Shown: in pieces, positions 39,905-64,000 of the stretch
Numbering within the stretch: position 1 is the stretch's first letter
Layout: every line of letters starts with the position of its first letter
Assembly: GCA_012295275.1 (NCBI GenBank)
Contig: CM022665.1
Coordinates: forward strand, 41,242,152-41,306,151
DNA from: Chrysomallon squamiferum
Taxonomy: Eukaryota > Mollusca > Gastropoda > Neomphalida > Peltospiridae
Direction: 5' to 3'
DNA length: 64,000 bases
The notes under the pieces: generated by a model
The model's database searches: none
What the model saw: only the letters and a program-made list of their open reading frames with translations
What the model was told of the DNA's origin: nothing
Translations under genes and position numbers: made by a program

Positions 39905-40155
39905 CAGGCTGAGGGTCCCTTTTCTGAAATTCTCAAATCCGTAACCTTTTCTGAGCAGTAGAAATGGTGATATATTAGTGTGTGGACTGTTTTTCATACA
40001 CAGATTTTATTTTATGCACAAAATTATTCCTGCAGGCTTTTTATAAGCTGTACATAAAAAAATAAAGGAATTGGTATTTAGAATTTGATTCTGATAATTG
40101 AAAATTTGAAAAATTCTGAAATCAGAAGGATTTCGGATAAATAATTCTCAACTTG
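39905..40155. mobile_element. MER2/Tigger-like MITE, copy B
   Basis: Inverted ends (CAGGCTGAGGGTCCCTTTTC on the left; CAAGTTGAGAATTATTTATC read inward from the right) bound about 250 bases. Subterminal GAAATTC and GGATTTCGGAT and internal TTATTTTATGCACAAAA with TATAAGCTGTA match copy A at 24.2 kb. There is no coding capacity. Confidence 0.7.
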
Positions 40156-40580
40156 TATTTACTATTGATACATACATTAAAATGATATCGTGTGATAATA
40201 AGTTATTTTAAGAACATTCCTATCTGAACATTTTACATGTGAATAGAATAAAAAAAAAAAAAAGTGTGAAACCGATAATAAATAACTGCATTTTCTAATC
40301 ATTTTTTTTAATAATTATTTAGCATCGGTTAACATGAAATTTAATATATTTCGTTCATTTATAAAACTGTACTTAAATACTGTTTTCAGTATTATTCGGG
40401 AGCTTTTTAATGCATTTGCACGATGTGTATGAAAAATGAGTAAATAATAAACAACTCTCAGCATTGTTACTTTCTGGTCAGAGGCTGTCAAATGCGACTG
40501 CTCCAATTAATTAAAAAGTGACTGTAAAAATAAGCATTAAATAACAGTGTAATGTGCTTTTTTACCTGTGTCCACAGATT

Positions 40581-40896
40581 TATTTATTTATATATATATA
40601 TATATATTTTTTTTTTAGTCAAATTCAGAATTCACCTGGAAAAAGAAAAGAAGAAAAAAAAAGAAGAAGCTATTAGTGCAATCCCTTAGATGTATATGCA
40701 GTACTAAAACTTTATACGATGGCTGCAAAAACACCCACATTATTTATATATATATATATATGTATGTATATATATATTTTTTTTTAGTCGAATTCAGAAT
40801 TGACCTGGAAAAAGAAAAGAAGAAGCTATTAGTGCAATCCCTTAGATGTATATGCAGTACTAAAACTTTATACGATGGCTGCAAAAACACCCACAA
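40581..40896. repeat. Tandem duplication, two ~158-base copies
   Basis: Copies 40581-40740 and 40741-40896 share a TA-rich start, then AATTCAGAATT, GAAGAAGCTATTAGTGCAAT and GATGGCTGCAAAAACACCCA. They differ mainly in an A-rich run in the first copy. Confidence 0.92.
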
Positions 40897-41142
40897 CTAA
40901 ACATCAGAAGCAGCTACTACCATCTTCCAAGAGATGATGTCATGTCGGAGAACGAGTCACTGCAAATTAAACTATGACACCGACAAAGTCCCGAATGGCA
41001 GAAGCCAGAACATGCCACTGAAGCACTGTTCCTGAAATAGTGGAACATCTTCAGCACTGTCCCTTCTAAAAAAAACCAGATGAAAATAGTCTGATCTCGA
41101 AACCAAAACCCTGAACTTAAAACAATGAAGAAGAATACAAAT

Positions 41143-41384
41143 ATATTCAAAGCATTAATAATAACAAAAACAACAACTGTTGTACCAGTAGTAATGGTAA
41201 TATTACTATTATGTATAATAATAAAAGTTTAAAACACACGCTCATCAGTTTCTGTTATTGATAGATATTCAAAGCATTAATAACAAAAAAAACAACTGTT
41301 GTACCCAGTAGTAATGGTAATACTACTATTATGTATAATAATAAAAGTTTAAAACACGCTCATCAGTTTCTGTTATTGATAGAG
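41143..41384. repeat. Tandem duplication, two ~120-base copies
   Basis: Copies 41143-41264 and 41265-41384 share ATATTCAAAGCATTAATAA, AACAACTGTTGTACC, AGTAGTAATGGTAAT and CTCATCAGTTTCTGTTATTG, with a few single-base differences. It is the second such event within 250 bases. Confidence 0.93.
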
Positions 41385-43225
41385 ACTTAGGAAGAGAAAA
41401 AAATGTATGAATGGATTCAAAAGGTCACATTAATTTGGCAATTGGGGAATGATGTTTCAAATGACAGGTGTGCAACAACACTGATCGAAATTCAAAAGCT
41501 GCTGCTTCAAATTAACAAAAACGAATTGTGAAACGGTGTCAGACAAATCGAAACAAAATCAGATACGCTTCTGAAGTCGCCGTGTTCAGTCACAAACATA
41601 CGCGCGCACACACGCAGCTGTATATATGCGTGATCATAATTATTTAAACATAACTGAAGCTAAATTGTATATTTGTTTTGAAAATGTTGATAATTTATCA
41701 GACAAAAATAACAGAGAAATTTGAGAAAAAACAAGCCATAAAAACATAACCCCCCAGCTTTTTTCTACAAAAGATGAAGATGATGATATATTTAAAAGTT
41801 ATATCTTTGCGTACGAAAATTCTCTGTATCGTTATCTCGTCCTCATAAATTAGACAAAAGAGACTTTTAAATGGACTAGTAATGTATATTTGTCATTATT
41901 AGAACTGACGAAGACGAACTCAAATCAACAACGAACGTCCATGCCGGAAGAAATGAATCTTTGCTAATAATAGAATCTATCAAACAGGCTAATCAAGTAA
42001 TTGTAATTATAGTGGTTTTATGCCGTGATGAAGTGATTGTCATTATTTGTTGTTGTTGGTTTTTTTGTTGTTTTTTAAAATACGTTTCGTGTAAAATATT
42101 AAACAATAAATTTCTGGAATATTTAATAGATCATATTTATCAGCTCTACCACCCACTTATAAATAATTCTTCAATTTATCCAAAATGCATTTATACACAC
42201 ATGATAAATACACAAATAGATAAATGTATTTTACATGCATATATACGTGCATACACACATACATACATATATACATATACCCACCTACCTACCTACATAA
42301 ATACATAGATACAAAAACACAGAGAAAGAGAGAGGACTTGCAATTACATATAAAAAAATTCCATAAATATACACAAACATACGTACAAGTAAAAACACAT
42401 AGAAATATACCAACAAACCCTCGCTCACCACAACAACAATAACAAAACAACCCCACCTAAAAATAAAACCTACAAAAAAAAAAAAAAAAAAAAAAAAAGA
42501 AACAAAAACACGACTCTTACACTTTTTATTTTTATATTATAAAAAGAAAAAAGAGATATATGGATGCATTACAACACATTTACAGGGAAAAACGAATCGC
42601 TATCCTCAACAAGATTAATTCAGATTAATGTGGATGCGAACACGCTAAGCCTTCTTCTGTTACAAAGAATAATCTTGACAAACGTGTCGAGATAGTAATG
42701 CTGGTGTTTTCTTTTGTTTTACGTTCATTGTAGATATATATTTTTTTGACACTTATTTCGTGCTTTTGACAGGTTAATTTATCGATTTCCTTGGGTTATT
42801 AATTAGTGTCTGAGCAATCACACAAATGCAATGATATATACATACATACATACACATACATACATACATACATATGACACATGTCGAGGTGTTAATTTGC
42901 ACTAATATCTTGTTAACTGTTATAAAAAAGAAAAAGTATCTGAAAAACAAAATTCTGCATCTGTATCTTTGTCTGTGTATGTGTTTGTGCGCGCGCAATA
43001 TTACCACTGTTTATACAGATAATAGAAAACAACGAAGACAGATAGATGTATTAGATAGACAAGCAGTCATAATGATAGACAAAACCGATAGACAATCGGA
43101 CTGTATAAATGATAGAAATATAATAGACTGAACAACACACACACACACACAAATGATTATGAATTCTTTTTTTTAAATATTATATATTAAAACTATGTAT
43201 CATCATTTTGATAGAAGGCAAAAAG

Positions 43226-43228
43226 ATT

Positions 43229-43273
<45 letters not shown>

Positions 43274-43274
43274 T
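43226..43274. repeat. (AAT)n microsatellite
   Basis: About 15 AAT units, 55 bases left of the MITE at 43329. Confidence 0.92.
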
Positions 43275-43328
43275 GTAGTAGTATGTCATAGTACGTTAGT
43301 AGTTATACTAGTAATAGTAGTTATAGCA

Positions 43329-43828
43329 CAGGTTGACATTCAAAACCTGAGGAGTGCCGGATTTGCAAAAATGTCGGATTTTTTTTATGGTTATTGTTGT
43401 ATCTAAATGGTGTGATGGTTAACATTATTACACTTTACAATGTTTAGTGGGACCGGAATAAGGGAGATAGTATTATAATGACGTCACCGGGAGCGCGCGT
43501 TAGTTTTTGTTCGTAGCCATTTTTGAAACGAAATAAACTGTTTGGAAACTGAAATGACCTTTATGTTTTAATGTTAAAACATAACAGTTATATATGCTGT
43601 ATATATTTAACAGAAAATTACTAACTATATACAGCAGCAAATAAATGATAGAATAAATGAAATGAGCAGGAATGCCTGTTAGCAGTATAGCGTCATCAAA
43701 ACATAAACGGCGCCTCCAGAAAACATTTGGCGCGCCAACACGGTAAATTTGAAAATGCGCTCCGAAATCCATGCGGGAAATCTAAAGGAACCGGATTTTC
43801 GATAGCCGGATTTTTTAATGTCAACCTA
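43329..43828. mobile_element. pogo/Tigger-like MITE with degraded ends
   Basis: The left end CAGGTTGACATT and the right end AATGTCAACCTA are inverted copies. CCGGATTT motifs lie just inside both ends. TA follows the right end, but the left flank is CA, so the target duplication is lost. Internal frames such as 43500-43772 (minus) are not transposase. Confidence 0.7.
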
Positions 43829-43990
43829 TAGTAGTAGCAGCAGTAGTAATAGTAACTGTGGTTGCAATAGTAGAAATAATCTTAGTTGTGGTAGTTGTAG
43901 TAGTAGTAACGTTAGTTGTGGTAGTAGTAGTAGTTGTTGTTGTTGTAGTAGTAAAAGTAGTAGCATTAGTAGCAGTAACACGAGCGCCAC
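43829..43990. repeat. Degenerate AGT/TGT trinucleotide tract
   Basis: AGTAGC, AGTAGT and TGTTGT units follow the MITE directly. The Ser/Cys-rich frame over it is an artefact. Confidence 0.8.
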
Positions 43991-44532
43991 TAATAACAAA
44001 GAATACAGTTTAACAATTTACTCTAAATGCTAGGGAAATATCGACTATTGTTGATTTACAAAAGCATTTTCTTTAGAATGAAAAAAATGTGACCTTTAAC
44101 AATAAAAAAATGTCTTGATTGAAACAGCAGTAGCCATCAGTTATATGTCATCTTAATTACAAAATGTATTTGATTTTTAAGTTACATTTAAAACCGTTCA
44201 AAATAAACACACGTTTTAAACTCGCTCGCTAAATCGATCTGATTATTGTTATTAACGTCCGATTTTTGATTACTGATATAGCGAAAAGGATTCCATCTAT
44301 AAATAAAAAAAATAAATAATTAATACTTAATTTTAACAGACGCTTAAATAATTAACAATGTTACAAAAATAGAACAAAAATTTAAAAAATTTTAATATTA
44401 TAATTATTATAATAATGATAAAAATGTCGATAACCAAAGTAAATAACCAAAAATGGATACGTCATTGATGTAAATGTCTTCTCTATCTATCAGGGCATTT
44501 ACTTTAATGCAAAAACCTGACGTCATAGCTAG

Positions 44533-44568
<36 letters not shown>

Positions 44569-44727
44569 GAAGTAATTAATAAATAGATGAATCGTTAATA
44601 ATATCTCATTCTCAGTTTTAAAACAAATGGCAATTAATGTCAGAAGCTTACTTTATATAGTTAAGAAAAACCATATATAGGACTGTTCATATATATACAT
44701 ACATACATACACACACAGATACACATA

Positions 44728-44792
44728 TGGCACCCATTCGCCCGCACTCCGAAGGCAAACGATGTTACCATTCGGCCATCGAGACAACCCCA
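44728..44792 (-). mobile_element. tRNA-like SINE head fragment
   Basis: On the minus strand GTCTCGATGGCCGAATGGTA then ACATCGTTTGCCTTCGGAG matches a tRNA-type box A (TGGCCGAATGG) and a D-arm-like start. Box B is missing; the copy runs into CA/TA repeats. It fits a 5' fragment of a tRNA-derived SINE better than a functional tRNA gene. Confidence 0.5.
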
Positions 44793-44821
44793 AAAAAGAA
44801 TAAATAAATAAATAAATTCAG

Positions 44822-44930
<109 letters not shown>

Positions 44931-45571
44931 CTCTCTCGTATATGTATTTAGGAATAGAATACAATAGAAGTTTAAAAATTACCTGACCTATAATGTTTGT
45001 ATTAAATATAATAATTAAAAGGTAATTCTGACAAGGTATCAGGCACAGATATTTTCGTATAATCCATAAACAAATAATGATACCTTACAGAAATTATTAA
45101 TTCTCATTTAGGAAACACCTGCGATCGCTGAAGGAAAACATCTCGACAGTTTTGTACTTTTCTTTTTTACTGTGCGTATTTGTGACTGTGCGTGTGTGCG
45201 CGCGCTTGTATGTGGCTACCATTATAATAACGTTTTGTTTCAGTTTTATAATAAATCTGTGGTCTATTTAGAATATAATTTGTCTGTGTGTATGTGTGTG
45301 GGTATATGTGTGTGGGTATATGTGTGTGTATGTATTTGAGTGTGTGTGTATCTGATGGGTGTCTGTGTGTATGTGTGTGTGTGTGGCTATATAGTGCGTT
45401 TTTCAGATTGAGCAAAAACTTTCTTACAGCGTCTAACATCACCCCAACTTTTCAACAACACCAGCCACAAGGACTTCAGTGGACCCTTGTTCTTTAGTAT
45501 TATAATTATACTTATTTTTATTATTACTATAATTATTATTATTATTTATTATTATTGTCGTTGTTGTGGTC

Positions 45572-45573
45572 GT

Positions 45574-45626
<53 letters not shown>

Positions 45627-45650
45627 TTATTATTATTATTATTATTATTT
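45572..45650. repeat. (ACT)n-(ATT)n compound repeat
   Basis: ACT units pass into ATT units. A long tyrosine run in one frame is an artefact. Confidence 0.93.
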
Positions 45651-47005
45651 AGCTTTAAGCCTTTCGGTTCACTGGCATGCATTTATATCAAAACACGAAC
45701 AAGCGACAAGTGACACAAAATGGAGGATGGACAGGTCGGATGTACCGTTACTGCCCAGTTCTTTTCCCTTCAGCACTAAAACTCGTTTCCGCTGCTATTC
45801 ACTAAAACTGTAATTATACAAAAGAGTTACTGCTTCTTTATTCCAACCAACAAAGAGAATCGAAATAGCAAACATGACGTAAAATTACGTAATTATAATC
45901 AACATCAACAGTTACACGACGACATACAGATATAACAAACACGCACACACGATTCGAGAGCACCTGTAAAAAAAAAATAACAATAATAAAGCATCAAAGC
46001 TAGCCATTTCATAAAAATTCACAAATCGTTGACAGCAGACGAATACTAGAAGAAAAAAGCGAAGACAAAAATGAAAAAAAAAAAAAAAAAATCATTAATT
46101 TTGTTTTACAATGGTATCCAAAGAACACGTCTGAACATCTTCTGGCAGACGATTTGACAGAGCAAAATTCAATGTGCAAAACGCTGACTTCAATCAACTG
46201 ATGGATATATAATTTACTGGATTTCGACAGGGAAAAAGACGAATACAAATCAATGTCGATATATGATAGTTTTCCTGCGTTTTGTGAAACTGTCTTCGAG
46301 GTTTCGCATTTATTCTAAAACAGATAAAAATGTAGTGTTAAAACAGTGACAGAAAAAGTACTGGTATGTATATTTTAAATGTTTTAATTACCTTTTTAAC
46401 TACTTATCTGTCTCGCTGTCTGTCTGTATATTTTCAGGAAAGCAATTAAATACAAACAGTGCATAGTTAGGTTGATGCAGAGATCGAACTATAGAGATAA
46501 TTAGATAATCTGGTAGACAGACACCGAGACATATAGATAGACAGACGGATAGACAGTCATGCAGACAAAGTAAATTAAACATAGACAACTAGATATTAAC
46601 TGAAACAAATATTATTCATATTTTTGATACGATATCGAAATAAACGAAACTAATATTTTACAAATCTTAAACAAAACAAAACGAAAAAACTGAAGAAGCT
46701 AAAAAAGTGAAGAAAACTATGTCTATAATATAAAGTCTTAATATGATATTAGTTAATTTGAATGTCAGCTATCAACAACTAGAATAAATCAATGTTGTTG
46801 CTTTTTAAATACTATTTTTTCTGATTTGTATTGTGCAGATATATAAGTCTTACGTTTTCTTCTGAGCTGATTATTTGAAAATAAGATTTACTATATTAAA
46901 AAAAAAGAAAGGAAGAAAGAAAAGAAAAGAAACACACAAAAAAAAAAAAAAAAAGCGAGAAGGAAACGAAGAAAAATCCTGTGGGTTTTGTGGTTCTGCG
47001 TCATA

Positions 47006-47057
<52 letters not shown>

Positions 47058-47085
47058 ATAAATAAATAAATAAATAAATAAATAG
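47006..47085. repeat. (AAT)n-(AAAT)n compound repeat
   Basis: About 15 AAT units followed by AAAT units in intergenic DNA. Confidence 0.9.
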
Positions 47086-47697
47086 AAGATAATAATAATA
47101 ATCAAAAAATTTAAATAATGAAAGGGTTGTTGCTCTTCTTTTCAGTCTTCAACTGTTATATTTCAATAATTTATTCTTTTTACACCATATAAATGTGATA
47201 TATTAAACACTATATATTTTTAAAAATCAAAAAAATGCTTTTGCTTTGATTTTTTGTTTTGTTTTAAAACTTTCAGTTACGCATGTATGAATAACGTCGT
47301 AGGTAAATATAACTTGTCACGACCAAGCGATTTCTGAATGAAGTCGAAATATCAAATATTGAAGCGTGGCAACAGGTAATAAAGAAAATACCCAGCTCAT
47401 TACAAGAAGTTATGGCTTATAAGTCCCTTGTGATTTAATACTGCAGAATACTTAATAAAAACATTAATTCCTGAGCAACAATAATCTTTAATCCTCATAG
47501 CTCGTTAATGACTGTCTATGCATTCGATTCCATGTAATAAGTTGGTTCTGAAAGTAATGGAAACAAAAGCTTCAAAATCGAGAATACAATTTAGTACATG
47601 AATGCTGTTCAATTGTTTATAATTTATTAAAGAGTTTTTTAATATTCGTTTATAGGAGTGGATAATAATGCTTAGATTTATATGTACATTTAGTTTC

Positions 47698-47860
47698 TGT
47701 ATATATATATATATATATATATAAGTGTGTGTGTGTGTATAGGTATATGTATCTGTATGTGTGTATGTCTATACGTGTGTGTATGTATATAGGTATATGT
47801 ATGTATTTGTGTGTGTGTCTATATATGTGTGCGTGCGTTCGTGTGTGTGTGTATGTGTGT
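47698..47860. repeat. (TA)n-(TG)n dinucleotide region
   Basis: A pure TA run is followed by interrupted TG and TATG units. Alternating purine-pyrimidine of this kind can adopt Z-DNA. Confidence 0.85.
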
Positions 47861-48398
47861 ACATAAAACAGTATCCCATTGTCACCCCATACTCGTGTTA
47901 TTCTTTGATTCCATTATATTCACATACAGAAAACATGTTCTCAGCACATACTGTTAACAAGTGTCTATAAACAGAACACAGTGAGACATATTTCATAATC
48001 AATATGTATGTATTAACGCGTTCTTTTTTGTGTCGGATAAAAATTAATGTTCCAATATAAAAACATATACATGTTTATTATCGTAACATTTACAATGGAA
48101 GATTTCCTTTCATACCTTCAAGTGTCGTTAAGGAAATATTAAACATTATATTTGCTTTTGTTAAATGGGATGGGCATTTTGTTCATCTTAATTATTATTT
48201 TTAAAATAAACAAGCATTTTAAATATTGCAGGTATTAAGAAGGAAAAAAGCATCAGACTCTTTTGTAACATAAAACATATATATGTTATTGCTAAGCTCA
48301 TGTTATTGTTTTTGTTATGCTATTACTGTTATATCCTTCATGATTATTACTGGTAGTTATGTCATATGGCTCTCTTTCATTTTTGAAAATTGTTATCA

Positions 48399-48399
48399 A

Positions 48400-48447
<48 letters not shown>

Positions 48448-48663
48448 CGCAGACATAATCATTATTATGTAATGCTAATTTTGTCATCATCATCATCATC
48501 ATCATCATCGTTGTTCTTTTCTTCTTCTTCTTCTTATTATTATTATTATCGCAATTATAATCATTATTATATATTTCAGCTTTTAATCATCATCATCATC
48601 ACCATTCTTCTTCTTCTCCTTACTATTACTATTATTACTGCTACTACTACTACTTCTATTACC

Positions 48664-48712
<49 letters not shown>

Positions 48713-48716
48713 GCAG
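48399..48716. repeat. Long mixed (ATT)n/(ATC)n/(TTC)n tract
   Basis: Over 300 bases of trinucleotide blocks change in turn from ATT to ATC, TTC, ATT, ATC, TTC, ACT and ATT. The 161-residue frame across it is an artefact. It lies about 330 bases upstream of the receptor start codon. Confidence 0.9.
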
Positions 48717-49041
48717 TACAATCTCACACCACTGTCATTTGAATCAAATTCATCAACAGTCTCTTTAGCTGTCATGTAATATTATGTCAAGCTGTATTGG
48801 CGTGGGACTCGCCATCTACAAGCTGTGATTGAAAACCAAGTACAACAGCATCACTCGATAAACAAAGAAAAAAAAAAAAAAACCCAAGCACTGTCAAAGC
48901 AACGACAATATATCAGCCGTATCACTCTGAGATTTTGACTCAGTAAGGAAACGGAAAAGCGGAAGATCGGGAGAGCGGGAGAGCGGGAGAGCCAGAAAAG
49001 GAAGAACCATTTTTGCTCGAAGAGGGCAGGTGAAAGGATTT

Positions 49042-63664
<14,623 letters not shown>

Positions 63665-63779
63665 GTACGCAAATCTACATTTAGTCACCTTGCTCAATGT
63701 TTAATGTCTTTCTAATAATTATTTATTTCATCTTGCTGTTGGCTTATTTTTTATTTAACACAGGCAATCCGTTAATGTG

Positions 63780-64000
63780 TTCCTTATATACATACATACA
63801 TACATACATACATACATACAAACGTACATACATGCATACATACATGCATACATACATACATACATACATACAAACGTACATACATACATACATACATACA
63901 TACTTACATACATACATACATACTTACAAACATACATACAAAGGTTCATACAAACGTACATATATTCATACATATATACATATGTACGTGCATACATACA
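63780..64000. repeat. (ACAT)n microsatellite running to the window edge
   Basis: ACAT repeats with GCAT, ACGT and ACTT variants fill the last 220 bases. The tract lies in the intron after receptor exon 3 and probably continues. Confidence 0.95.

Noticed and set aside
48283-48768. 161-codon Tyr/Ser/Ile-rich frame
   Set aside because: It is a run of ATT, ATC and TTC trinucleotide repeats with no family resemblance.

Overview
The window looks like nuclear DNA of a lophotrochozoan invertebrate, most likely a mollusc. It is AT-rich and intron-rich and full of microsatellites and poly-A/T runs. The genes have small, phase-consistent exons, GT-AG introns from a few hundred bases to over 13 kb, and proteins clearly related to animal families. 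The phylum is inferred from general genome character and is not proven here.

Four protein-coding genes can be read exon by exon. (1) From 0.3 to 13.5 kb on the minus strand lies a two-domain cyclic-nucleotide-binding protein related to CNBD2; six exons are seen and the gene continues past the left edge. (2) From 17.6 to 26.2 kb on the minus strand lies a complete SETD3, the actin-histidine methyltransferase, with 15 coding exons and 490 codons before the stop. (3) From 29.7 to 38.0 kb on the minus strand lies cyclin K (CCNK), the partner of CDK12/CDK13, with 8 coding exons. Its last exon carries an apparent one-base frameshift. (4) From 49.0 kb to the right edge on the plus strand lies the 5' part of a secreted or membrane protein: a signal-peptide exon, a 13.3 kb intron, then two exons coding a Cache-type ectodomain. 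It best resembles the GPR158/GPR179/Smog group of class C receptors. Every exon junction used here was checked for reading-frame phase, and all agree.

CCNK and SETD3 are also neighbours in human (14q32.2), so this is an old linkage. Here they lie head-to-tail on one strand, whereas I recall the human pair as divergent. Both have a splice acceptor just upstream of the start codon, so each probably has a non-coding first exon further upstream.

The remaining sequence (0-0.3, 13.5-17.6, 26.2-29.7 and 38.1-49.0 kb, plus the introns) shows no supportable gene. It holds microsatellites, tandem duplications, diverged minisatellites and several mobile-element remnants: two pogo/Tigger-like MITEs, two copies of a MER2-like element, a hAT-like fragment, two tRNA-like SINE heads, and repeat pairs around SETD3. 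A 1.2 kb GA-based satellite with a recurring 12-base interruption lies in the large intron of the receptor gene. I see no CRISPR array, operon or other prokaryotic system, and no clearly new biological system. The most unusual items are the CCNK frameshift, the duplicated splice acceptor of the receptor gene and the MER2-like elements.
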